From: Ceriagrion tenellum
Taxonomy: Eukaryota; Arthropoda; Insecta; Odonata; Coenagrionidae
Length of the DNA stretch: 64,000 bases
Direction: 5' to 3'
Assembly (NCBI GenBank): GCA_963169105.1
Contig: OY720632.1
Location: 1,550,001 to 1,614,000 of the forward strand
Below are positions 34,455-45,201 of the stretch, piece after piece (positions within the stretch are counted from its first letter, which is position 1; each line of letters opens with the position of its first letter). A program made the position numbers and the translations under genes. Below the pieces are notes generated by a model, which searched no databases, was not told the DNA's origin, and saw only the letters and a list, made by a program, of their open reading frames with translations.

Positions 34455-35563
34455 TTAATGATTTATCCACCCTCCATTATGTTCTATAACTAATTCGAGT
34501 CTTCTTTTCATAGACCCCACAATCTTCTTACATATAGAATTAGTCATTTCCTCCCACGCCTCCTCTACTGCGGTCCAAAGCTCCTCCTGGTTCCTCGGCC
34601 GAACCTCCCTCTTCTGCAGCTCCCGAACCATCGCAGCCCAAAGGTTTTCTATTGGGTTCAAGTCTGGGCTTCTTGCTGGCCAAACCAGCCTCTCTACGTG
34701 ATTTTCATCAAACCACCTCTCCGCAAGGGTGCATGTGTGCACGCGTCAGTTATCCTGAAAGAGTTAAACATCAAAATTAGTTCATTAATCATTCGCCTGT
34801 ATTTTACTCATGTATTGAAATGCATTTTTATGTGATTTAATACAGAATGCTTAAACAACTCACCTGCTGAAACAGGAAACATCATGGTCACCGAAGGTTG
34901 CATCACATTTTCAAGTATGCTGACATATTGCTGTCCATTAAGGTTTCCTTCAATACGCCAGCACACACCCGGCCCATCGGCGGACATCCATGCCCATGCA
35001 TGAACTGAAAATAGACCGCTTCTACCCCGCTCCTTTATGTATGCTCTATCAAATCTACTGTTTTTTGGCCTATACACTAGCACCGGACCGCTATAAGTTG
35101 ACGAAAAAGTTTTTTCGTCGGTGAAGATAACTTTCGCCCAAAAGTCGTCATCCTTCCCAGCATACGTTCTGGCGAAATTTAATCTCTCCTCTCTGTGAGT
35201 TTCCGTCAAAACTTCCTTGACCACGGCTCTCCTTGATTCGAGCCCCACCTCTGATAGATGTCGACGCGATGTTCTCGCCGATCCAGGAAACCCTGACACG
35301 TCTCGTGCTTCCGAGGACGTGACGAACGGATGCTCGCGCACATAATCCACAAGTCTCCTGTCTTCTTCCTCAGTAGTCACTCGGGACCTCCCGGAGCCCG
35401 GTCGCCTCTCCACCGACAATTCCTCCGTCCACCGTTTTTTAATATTTAAAACGGTCACATGGGATGTGCCCATCTCCCTCGCTATCTCTCTCGCTGACAT
35501 CGCATCAGCCAGGAGACCAACAATTTGGTTTCTTCGCCTCGGAGTTAGTTGAGACATCATCAC
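34455..35563 (-). pseudogene. Tc1/mariner-superfamily transposase with an intron
   Basis: Exon 1 (35563 to about 34864) begins MMMSQLTPRRRNQIVGLLADAMS and carries two helix-turn-helix regions (REIAREMGTSHVTVLNIKKRW; GFPGSARTSRRHL). The linker RRPGSGR between them is typical of Tc1-like families. IFTDEKTF holds the first catalytic Asp. Exon 2 (34754-34455) gives DN..VHTC, with the second Asp, then VWPARSPDLNPIENLWAAM with the third catalytic acid. Between them 34755-34863 (109 nt) has a GTGAGT donor and a CTCTTTCAG acceptor on the minus strand. A frame change just before the donor and a stop just after the DN motif make this copy inactive. Terminal inverted repeats were not identified. Confidence 0.82.
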
Positions 35564-35569
35564 CGGTCC

Positions 35570-36270
35570 CTCGGCTGTTATTAGCAGAGACTATGATTGT
35601 AGATTATCACACAAGCAACTCTCAGGGGCAACTGATTGCTAAGGGACTGTATGGGACTGTACTACCTCTGTCCAATTGTCCGCTCCTAACGCTCCGCAAT
35701 TTCGAGCCAGACCATTCAAAACTACTGCTATCTTTCGGAGACCTTTGCTTTAATCGGCTAACGACACACAAAAATCAAAATAAAGCCATCCAGTAAAATG
35801 ACCATCCTTAGGGTAAATGGATCACCTCGACCTTGCCAAGCCTGGCGGTGCTCAACCTTCCGCCCGCGCTTGAACACCCGACGAACAACAGAAGTCTCAT
35901 AAGTAATCGTCTTCGGCTTAACTTTGTGGAAGTGCGTTACATCCATGATTAAAACAACTTAGTTTCAATCCACACAATTTTATTTCACATGCGACCCGGG
36001 TTTCAGCAACTTCGTGCCATTATCAGGTAACAATTATCACAGGTGGCCGGGTATATACATGGTTGAAGGTTGGGAAGGACGAAGTGGAGGGGGGGGGGGA
36101 AGTTGAGACAAAGTAAAAGGAAGGATCGTGTGTTATTACGGTGAAGGACGGATAAAGTGACCAGGGCGGTTAACGGTTTTGGGTTGTGGGAGGTCTATTT
36201 TAAGGAGGGGGGAATGCGTCGGGAACAAATGGTCATTACATAAAATATGCGGGTCCGCTTGTGTAATTAT
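35570..36270. other. Non-coding; degraded Penelope-type motif near 36000
   Basis: At about 35990-36035 the minus strand reads CTGATAATGGCACGAAGTTGCTGAAACCCGGGTC. The order CTGATRA-hairpin-GAAACCCGGGTC recalls the terminal motif of Penelope-like elements, with the hammerhead core mutated. A run of 10 G lies at about 36092-36101. No gene seen. Confidence 0.35.
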
Positions 36271-36279
36271 ATGTTGTTA

Positions 36280-36713
36280 ACAAAGAGAGACAGTTACATC
36301 ATGCAATATCTGCCATTTCGCGGAATTGCTAAGTGAATATAAACAATTGTCCACTTACTGACTGGTGCAGTTAAAACGATAACGAACTGCCGGAGCGGAA
36401 ACTGAAGAATTTATTTTGTTTTTGCGCCATTCTAGCAGTCGTAGTATACTACGATTCTAGGCTCAACCAACGTTCGAAGAGCTGACTCAAAACACTTTCT
36501 CCTTCTCTCTCATCCACCCCTTACGAAAGGAGTCCGAAACCCAGCCTGCACCCCATCACCTGTTCAAAAAATCCCTTCGCAAGTCAAATCATTCTTCAAT
36601 TAGTCCCTCCCCTCACCATTGGTGGGTTGGAATGGTCCTCGTTCCGGTCCGTACGTTTATTGCTGCCCCGTCGGGGCGCAGTTGTCAAATCGGCGTCCTC
36701 TCGGAACTTAGAA
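36280..36713 (-). repeat. Right arm of the ~435-bp inverted repeat
   Basis: Reverse-complement copy of 32117-32553. The arms enclose 3.7 kb that includes the LINE RT relic and the Tc1-like transposase. Confidence 0.8.
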
Positions 36714-36839
36714 AAATTTTCGCTCTGCGGTGGTAAGAATTTACTGTCCACGACTGTACATGGGCAAAGTTTATGCAGGGAAGAACATCCTTTGCACGTC
36801 TTATGCACGTCCATTCTACATTAATGCAACGCTGCACAG

Positions 36840-37075
36840 ACTTTGAATTACTTCAAACTTAATTCTGCACAAACTTTCCCCACTGGGGAGGGTGATGCCA
36901 AGATAGTCGACAGTATTGTTCCATGGGACTACCGTGCTGCCTACCAGCAGCTCTGGTGGACCAGGGAATGCTCTGCTGAAGACGAGTTTGGGTTTTGCTT
37001 TCATTAAGGGCGAGACGCCACGTTTCATACCAGGATACCATGGCATCAACCGCTCTTGCGGTAAACAATGCAGTC
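36840..37075 (-). pseudogene. Jockey-type LINE, short RT fragment
   Basis: The minus-strand reading, with one frame shift, gives RRTALFTARAVDAMVSWYETWRLALNESKTQ, then RAFPGPPELLVGSTVVPWNNTVDYLGITL. This is the stretch just after the active-site YADD of Jockey-clade RTs. It could be the continuation of the Jockey element at 38404-39833, with the intervening RT region lost. Confidence 0.65.
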
Positions 37076-38400
37076 CTACGGATATCCACAGGGGCGTTCC
37101 GGACTAGTCCGGTGCAAAGCCTCTATGTGGATACAGGAGAGCCGCCATTGTACCACCGAAGGAACCTGCTCATGTGCAATTACTTTGCCAAACTTTTATC
37201 TATGAAGTCCCACCCATGTTTCAGTCTTGTTCTTAAACCTCAATTAATAGAACTTTTTAATCGTCGGACAAGAGCCACTAGGCCTGCTAGCATTAGGTTT
37301 TATACTTTCATCTAAGCTGCTATAGTCCGCCTTGGGTCACTCCCGCGCCTAAAATCAATACTGATCTTAACAAGCGTCTAAAACACTTAACCACTGCAGA
37401 AGACTACCAGCGTCTATTTTATGTTCTTAGACACCCATCGAGATCTCGTGCCCATTTATACCGACGGCTCCAGATCAGGCACCGCCAGCGCGTGCGCAGT
37501 CTTCTCACCCCATCACGAAGCTGCGAAAGAAAGGCCTCATCCGATGGGTAGAGCTTTCACAGCGGAGCTGTACGCTATTAGGCGGGCCCTGGATGTGATA
37601 CAGGACCGTGGCTCCTTCGTTATATGCACGGACACCCTAAGTGCACTGAATGCCATTTCCGGCCACCTTTTTTCCTGCGCACCCTTTAGTCCAGGAGATT
37701 CAATCTTCACTCTTCTCTCTCGACAATAAGGGAACTAAGATTTATTTCATGTGGGTCCCCGGACACGTGGGTATCGCCGGAAACGAGAGAGCCGACACTA
37801 TGGCGAAAGAGGCACTCGTCATGGAATCGACGCCGGTACCCTTCCAAGATGTGAAGGCGGCATTAAGAAATACAGTCCTAGAGTAGTGGAAGGAGTCGTG
37901 GAGAACCGCCGAAGGTAATAAACTGCGCGGGTTAAAACCGGTAGTGACAGCGTGGCCTTCGTCCGTCAGGACCAGGCGCCGAGAGGAAGTCGTCATAACA
38001 CGATTAAGGATAGGGCACTGCCCTCTGACCCACTCCTCCCTCTTCACCGAAGAGAAAATTCCACCGCGATGTGATGACTGCGACTGTCCTCTTAGCATTC
38101 GACATATCCTGACAGAGTGTGAGAGATATCGGGCGGTGCGTAACAGGCTGTAGCTAGTGGGAGACCTGGGGTACATTCTAGGCGTTGACCCAGATCTTCT
38201 CAACCGCGTTTTGGAATTTTAAAATGAAACTGGCCTATTTTATAGTATTTTAAGGATGTAACATTATTTTTAATTTTGACTCATCGTTTATATCAAGTAC
38301 TTTATTATAATACCATAATATGCAGCGTATATTTATTATTTATAATTATGGCGTGTAGTGGTGCAAAATGACCATGTCGTCGACGCACCCTATCAACCCG
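37076..38400 (+). pseudogene. I-like LINE, C-terminal RT and RNase H (5'-truncated)
   Basis: Starts within the post-RT region at AVLRISTGAFRTSPVQSLYVDTGEPPLYHRR. RNase H motifs follow in shifting frames: IYTDGSRSG (about 37460), FTAELYAIRRAL, CTDTLSALNAISG, WVPGHVGIAGNERADTMAKEAL (about 37750). The C-terminal block has CDDCDCPLSIRHILTEC (about 38075-38125). Stops at about 37314, 37727, 37884 and 38153 disable it. The 3' UTR has the terminal hairpin at 38360-38389 and a (TAC)n tail ending near 38400. Confidence 0.82.
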
Positions 38401-38403
38401 AAT

Positions 38404-39833
38404 ACTACTACTTGTGGCTAGTGAGACCGGAATTTGGAGCAAGGCTTCGATCGTGATGCCATCCGGTCCTGGCGCTTTGCGACGGCGACGTCTTTTGATG
38501 GCATTGACTAGAGCGGCGTTGTCCACGACGGGGGGATTCACGTCCCGTTGTGGTGGTCTTGGGTTCTCTGGGTGGCGTCACCGGCGTTAATAATGGGTTG
38601 GATACCCACGGTGGGAGGGGCGGCGGGTGGAAAGATGTTTCCAGATGGTCCGTCATGTGCTCAGTCTTTTCCGGGGCGGAGTATATTGGACCGCTGGTAG
38701 TACGAATTGGCGCCTCCTCTGTTTCCCGGCCTCGTAGAGTTCTCACCATCCTCCAAAGCGTGCCGTCTTGGGTAGCTAGGGCAGAGATTTTCTTCTTCCA
38801 AGATTCCCTGCGAAATTCATAGGTCAATTCTCTAGTTCTATGTTTAGCAATGTTCATATTTGCCTTGTCCATCGGGTTCTTTGGTATGGCCTTCTGAGGT
38901 GGTTCTTTGCACGAATTTCGGTTTTTATGGCTGGTGGAAGGGCGAGATGGTTCCACGTTTTTGTGGATTTTTCAGGGATTGCGTTTTTGATACAAGTCTG
39001 TATCACTGTCGTCACCTCTTCGCACGCAGCTTCTACTGCGGCTGGGTTATCCATAGTCAGAGGAATGCTTGAACTTTGGATTTTGGAAGTAACTTCTTGA
39101 AATTTCTTCCAGTCCGCATTTTCATAGTCCATGACTGTTTTTCTGGGCATCGTCGTAGGACGGCTGGCAAGATGAAGAATCACTGGCAGGTGGTCGCTGT
39201 CCAGAGCATGTAGTGATTTGGCTGTGACTTGAGGTTGCAGTGGAGTGCTATGTGAAGTACATCTCCATTACCGCCGTATGCGTAGTGTGTTGGCGTATTT
39301 GGGGCGGTGATGGCAACTTGTTGGTGCCATGACCATAGACGAAGGCGCCGACCTCTTGCGTTCATAACCCTGGAATGCCAGTCCGGGTGCTTCGCGTTCA
39401 GGTCACCTGCCGCAACCACCGGGGTATTGCCGTGGAATATGGTTGGAAGTTCCGCCAGTTGTAATAATGCAGAAGGGGCAACGTACAGGGATACGATGCG
39501 GAGTGGGCCGTCCGCGCAGTCCAGAGTAATGGCGGTACCTTCAATGGAAGCCATTTGTGGCAAAGAGAGCCTTTGGGCTGTAAGGTGGTCCGCTACTAGT
39601 ATAGCCGTACCTCCCCCACGGCTGTCTCGGTCATCCCGGAAGGTTTTAAATCCCGGTACGGTCCATCGGTGGTTAGGTTTTAAGTGAGTCTCTTGGATGA
39701 GGGCAACGTCGCAGCGTTGTCTTCTAAGGAGCTCTAGGAGCTCAGGTGTTTTGCGCCCTATTGCGCCGCGTGCATTCCAGCAGACCATGGTCAGCGCGTG
39801 TCTCTTCGTTCTAGTTGCCATGTTGGGCGGCAA
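38404..39833 (-). pseudogene. Jockey-type LINE, endonuclease and start of RT
   Basis: 39833-39180 encodes an endonuclease: MVCWNARGAIGRKTPELLELL, IQETHLK with the catalytic Glu, GGGTAILVADHL, VAAGDLNAKHPDWHS. The SDHLP motif region at about 39190 falls in the next frame. Frames at 39183-38854 and 38956-38408 give the linker and the first RT block (AIKRRRRRKAPGPDGITIEALLQIP). The frame ends where the I-like LINE tail begins. Differs in sequence from the Jockey element at 8.4-14.6 kb. Confidence 0.8.
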
Positions 39834-40724
39834 AAAGAGAAGGGAGGCGCGACAGTGCAGCAGTTATGAGCTGCAGTTGTTGCTGTTGCTGCATTTGTTT
39901 TTGTTCTTGTGTCGTGTGCACGCGACGTGGACCGACGAGTCACTCCATGAAGCGGCACATTTTGGGGTTCTTGCTAGGTTGTCAGCCGACCAGAGACCAA
40001 GAGCACTCTTCTTAAGTCTTTAAAACAGGTTTTATTGCTCAAAGCACAGCTTACACAAATTCTCAATCTCCAACAACCTCAAAATCACTCCTTTCTGTAA
40101 TGGCGACTCTCCCAACAATCCACTCCAACCCAAACAAACCCCGTTTCTAGACAACCAGTAATCATCAATTAACACTTCTCCTACTGCAGAGCCTCCTCCA
40201 TCCCACAACTCGGGTGCACCTTGTGTTCACAACATTGCTCCCCTCTCTACCAAAATTGTACTGTCTCCCACGAGACGGTACACATTTAACAACCCGGAAA
40301 ACAATAAAACAAAACCATTAAATAAAACAACAAAACAACTTGCAAAAAACCGTGAACCTAAAACTAAATAGCGACACAAGTCATCAACCAAGTTCACAGA
40401 ACAAAACATCAAATGTAACAGACAATAAAAATAAATCATCAAATAAATTCAACGTGAATCATGAGTCCTCAACCCCGAATATAAAATTTAACCTATCAAG
40501 GACAGAAAGCGTGAGTAACCTTATTAAACCCATCACAAAATGTGAAACATTGAAATAAGTCACTATGTAGGAATGTATGTTAATTGCAACAGAATTAATA
40601 TAATTTGTTCAGAAAATAAATTGTGCTTGTTCTATCATTAAAATAACTGATCGATTAACCATTCATACACCAAAATCACTCATTCTCACTCTAAGTCATT
40701 GTGATCTTTGGCTAAAAAAAATGT
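39834..40724. other. Non-coding; probable LTR or UTR of the Ty3/gypsy piece, unresolved
   Basis: The first part may be the upstream end of the Jockey fragment. From about 40010 to 40720 the sequence lies 3' of the gypsy-type integrase tail read on minus, where an LTR would be expected. No second copy and no clear TG..CA borders were found. Confidence 0.3.
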
Positions 40725-41573
40725 TCACTCATAATTTACCTTGTGAACCGTAAAAGTGGTGGTTAATGGACTCGTTAGGGATTCACAGCACTGACCCAAT
40801 ACTGGGCCGCGACTTCTTAATTGGTAACGGTGAGGCGGGTGTCCCAATGTGATGTCTTGAGGCTCATGATGTGTCCCGCATGACGAGGGAGGGGAAGAGG
40901 GGAAAGGCGTTGGTGGCGGGGGAAGGACTTCATCATGAAAGAAAAAGGGGGAAAGGGATCCCAAACTGTTATTGCCCAGTTTCAGCACCTTCATATCCTG
41001 GGGCGAGTGGGGTGGAGGGCGGATTAATCGAGGCTCGGTCTTCTTTTCTTGCGGGCTTGGGGATGCCTGAGGGACAGCGGTTTGGGAAGGAGTTTGGTCG
41101 GCTGCTAATTTTAACCTATTTACATGCACAAATAACCTTTTCTTTTCATTACTCACATCTTGAATACATACGTTAACAGGTCCTCGATATGCTAGCACTC
41201 GATACGGCCCTTGCCATGGCCGGATTAGTTTCTTGGTTCTACCTGTCCCCACCACTGGCGTATGTAAATACACTAAATCACTTATTTTAAATACAGGCTC
41301 TCTCGACCGTTTATTATGATATTTTGCACTATTGTCTGCACTTACTTTAAGTCTATCTGTCACTTCCTTAAAGGCAATATTTAACCTAGCGTTCATTTCA
41401 GCGGCATAGCTAGAGTCCGCGGCATAATTAATTTTAAGCGAGCTCAAAATGTCGTCAAAGGGCAACTCAATGTCTCTCCCATGCATGAGGAAAAAAGGAG
41501 TTTCTCCAGTTCTTGAATGGGGAGTGCTTCAGTAAGCCACTAGGGCATATGGCAGCCATTCATCCCAATCTCT
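40725..41573 (-). pseudogene. Ty3/gypsy integrase C-terminal fragment
   Basis: From about 41573 the minus strand reads RDWDEWLPYALVAY, a stop at about 41528, then TPHSRTGETPFFLMHGRDIELPFDD, the usual motif after the integrase core. The frame 41486-40725 continues with a GPFR-type chromodomain-like segment (LIRPWQGPYRVLAYRGPVNVCIQD) and a Pro-rich tail. The DDE core is absent; sequence similarity breaks at about 41575 against a different repeat. Confidence 0.8.
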
Positions 41574-41576
41574 CTA

Positions 41577-44116
41577 CCCTCATATGGATTTACGAATTTA
41601 GTTACGTCGTTGGATTTACGGCGCCGCAGCGGCGCTGCGATATATTTTGTCATTATCTTTCAAACTTGGCCTTTCTTAGCATGTTTTCTGATTGATAATA
41701 CTGGTGACTTCTATTTTATTTATTTTTAACCGTTTTTGGCTAGATTTAACCCATTATTACAGAAGTTATAGCTAAAAATCTTTAACACTGCATTCGTTTC
41801 CGTTTGTTGTCATAATATTCTCTCTTTTTGGACCCTCAAACGGTTATTTTCAAATGAAGGTTTTAATTTCGTGTGTAATGGTTGTTTTAATTATTTTTTT
41901 CTAATCTGCAATGCTGGATAAACTCCGCTTTATCAATTGCACATTGTTTTATTTTTTATGTACCCAAATACTAAAAATGAGGACTGAATAAAAGTCGGAT
42001 GGGTCTATGTAAAATAATTTTGCTTCAATACGTCCACCCACATATTTTATCTTTGTAGTGTGCGCAAAAGTCTGAGTTCTTAAACGTTAATAATTGAAAG
42101 AAAGGGGGTGAAGTGAGAAGAGACAAGTGATACCGTCGTGATTTTTAAGGGTATATTCTGACGATCAAGGCAAATGTAACAGACATTCTGGGAGCTTATA
42201 TCCTGCAATTTCCAAAAAAAAGAAAGGATGAAAGTCAGATGGGTTGTGAAATGTGAGGAATGTGCGACAATCAGCGACGCGTCAAAGAGTCAAGCGCCGC
42301 ATTGGAGGGGAGGCATGAAGAGCCGGTATTTTAGGCCTACAGTGGAGCCCATTCCCTCACTGAGGATGTCTCCATAGAGATGGACAGGTAAAAGTGATGC
42401 GGGGGAGTGCGGCAGATGAGGTTTTGCTTCTGGATTGGTGGGAAAGGCCAAAATAATTATTTCTAAGAAGTTTGGGTTGTAGGTGGTAAGGAAGGAGCAG
42501 GAAATGGAAAAAAACATGGAATACGATGGTGTCTATTTTCTTCGGTCCGGCGCTGCGTGAGGAACGATGGAAGAGGAGCTAGTATTCTGGGGTGACCAAA
42601 ATACCCTCATGCTGGGAGGACACCCCTCACCTTTTCTTTCCGTAGCATTGCACTGACCCTAACATTGAGACCATCCGTACTTTCCCACTAAGCTTCCTTA
42701 TTTGTCATCCTCCGCCTACTTTCTTCCTTCCACAAAAACTGATTGTACTTCTCCCCACCTCCAACGACCCACCCGAGCTAGACCTTCTCGGAATGAAGGG
42801 AGGGCCACCCCGGGGTGCTTTGCGATAAGGCGCGGATTCCCTGTCCCTCACGCAGCGATGGAAGGATGAAGAAAGAGCAGCCTATTGTGTCTATTTGTCT
42901 CCTTGCACTCTCAACCTTTCTTCACTATACGGATTTTCTACGCTTACCTGGCCTAACGATCCCGGTATACCTTGATCCTTGGCAGTCGACCCACCACCAT
43001 GTATCTCCACCCCTTCACCTCAAAACAACCTCCATGGAATGACCCACCTTTCTCCTCCCCACTCACCCCTTCACGTTACTAAACATTGGTCGACTAAAAC
43101 CTCTGTGCATTTGAGTACACAAAGAAACGAGACATATATTTACAAATTATCACTGTTTGGTAAATCATCTATATGTTTGTTCATCATGAAAAGATTTTTA
43201 CCATGTAAGTTCTGTCAATGTCAATTCATAGGTAAACAGTAAAGTCCTAGAAAATACTATTATCGCCAGCAATTTTGTGAAGACTATCGCAGCTGCAAAG
43301 GAATATTTTCGAATGAGAGTTACGAGACAACACCAACCGTGCCATGTGTTCTTCACGGTGGTCAGTCAAACTTCTGAATTGTCGTCCCAAGCCTCAGCTA
43401 CTCATTCATCGGGAATTTTCCACATGAAGGTAAAAAGGCGTTATTGCATGAATTCTGAAAATATAGTGTCGTTAAATTTTCTTGGGATTGCTGCTTGGTA
43501 TAATTCTATACATAGTAACCATGTAATGTCCCCAAAGATGACCATCTTCACAGCAGGTACGCGGACGCGGAGCGCAGAAGGTACCCAAACAAAATAATGC
43601 CGGAGGCCATGGAAAAAACATAGGCTAGCCATGTGTTTCTAAGAATTATTCTTGCAAATAGATGAAGTTTAGTCGATGAAAATTATAAATAGGCAAAAAT
43701 ATGATTATTAGATAAAAGACGAAGCAAAATTGGCAGAGAAAAATTTTCCCTTTGTTAAACAATTTCATTTTGTTTGTAAAGTTTAAACATTTAAGTATTA
43801 TGATTATAAATAGAAGATACCATTTCATATGAAACAAATTAACTTTTAAATTTGTATTGAGAGTGCAATCCCCGATATTGTGACGAGGAAACTCTCGGCG
43901 CCGCAGCGGCGCCGTAAATCCAACGACGTTACTTTTTTCATAAGAGGCCAAAAAAATGAAAATTATGCACACTATACACACAAAAATACTTTAAGCCTAA
44001 GAAAGCAGAAAAAAAAGACTACTGAAAATGTCCGAAAGATCCATGGGAATGGAAAATTTTTAAATCATTTTTAAAACCCCGAGCGCCGCTAAGGCGTAGA
44101 GAATCCATATGAGGGT
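41577..44116. mobile_element. Possible non-autonomous DNA transposon with nested terminal inverted repeats
   Basis: ACCCTCATATGGATT at 41577-41591 matches inverted AATCCATATGAGGGT at 44102-44116. Inside these, TTACGTCGTTGGATTTACGGCGCCGC at 41600-41625 matches inverted sequence at about 43904-43930. Both inner ends continue into a GCGGCGC motif. The 2.3 kb between carries no transposase-like frame. The two pairs could be one element with sub-terminal repeats or two nested ones. No clear target duplication is seen: TTAA at the right end is not matched on the left. Confidence 0.5.
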
Positions 44117-44117
44117 T

Positions 44118-44354
44118 AATTGATTTGTTTGACCTTTTATTGGATCAAATGCAGAATTATATTCATTTTCTGTTCACTCGTATAAATGATTTATGAAAAT
44201 AAATCAATATCTCGGAAACTAGAAAAACGCATGCAGTTACATCTCCTTGCTGAGTTCAGGTTGGAATATGTGATGTCAACGAGGAAATAAATAAATACTC
44301 GTATTTACTTCTCATTTCAATAATTGATTTTCGAACGTCATATCACTTTCCTTG
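44118..44354 (+). repeat. Direct repeat of ~237 bp, copy 1
   Basis: Begins AATTGATTTG, contains GAAACTAGAAAAACGCATGC and CAGGTTGGAATATGTGATGTCAA, ends TTCGAACGTCATATCA. The second copy is at 44561-44796 in the same orientation. Similarity is high but not perfect. Confidence 0.8.
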
Positions 44355-44560
44355 TTTGGTAGACGATAGGAAATTCCATTGAGATTAATTTTCTCACAAG
44401 TTTTTGTAGTTAAAATGGAAGAATTTGGATTATATCCAATGCAAGAAATTACTTATTTTTAATTGCGTTCCAAAACAAGTTTTTGCAGACGAATTTATGA
44501 GGGTTATTAGTATTTGCACTGGTTAAATCCTATATAAAACAAGTTTATAAGTGTGTTTTC

Positions 44561-44796
44561 AATTGATTTGTTCGACCATTTATTGGATCAAATACAGTAT
44601 TTTATTCATTCCCTTTTCACTCGTATAAATAATTTATGAAAATGAATAAATATCTGCGAAACTAGAAAAACGCATGCAGTTACATCTCTCTGCTGATTTC
44701 AGGTTGGAATATGTGATGTCAAATAGGAAATAATTAAATTCTCGTATTTATTTCTCATTTCAATGATTGATTTTCGAACGTCATATCAATTTCCTT
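44561..44796 (+). repeat. Direct repeat of ~237 bp, copy 2
   Basis: Second copy of the repeat at 44118-44354, offset 443 bp. No coding signal in either copy. Confidence 0.8.
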
Positions 44797-44799
44797 ACT

Positions 44800-45201
44800 C
44801 ATCCGCAGGGGAGTCCAAAACCTAACGAAAGCCAAGAGGAGAACGAGACTCACCACGATACCGCTCACGACGGAGCTCTCGGACCAAACTGGCTCCTTCA
44901 ACCCGAGCCATAGCTCATAACTCCCCTCTCTGCCAACGGCGGTTTCCGTGGCCGTCTAGGCAAATGCAAAAGATAAAAGAAAAGCAGTGGGCGCACAGGA
45001 GCGGCAGCATTTAAACGTTACATCACCCTCCTCCCCAAAACAAACGTGCCTTGTTTTAAACAAAAGAAAACAAAAAATAACCAAACTCGCCCACTGCAAT
45101 GGCTCAATACGCTGGCTTCAAATCCCGTACACGGAATTGCCCGGAGGCCTTACCCCCTATCGTAACCAAATCATAAATAGAGTCAGCGACCTTACGCTTA
45201 A
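44800..45201. other. Region 3' of the gypsy pol; LTR expected but not proven
   Basis: Lies where the 3' LTR of the minus-strand Ty3/gypsy element should be. I could not match it to the region upstream of gag (49114-49480), so no LTR pair is called. Confidence 0.3.

Noticed and set aside
40871..41176. 101-codon plus-strand frame
   Set aside because: Antisense to the gypsy integrase C-terminal tail.
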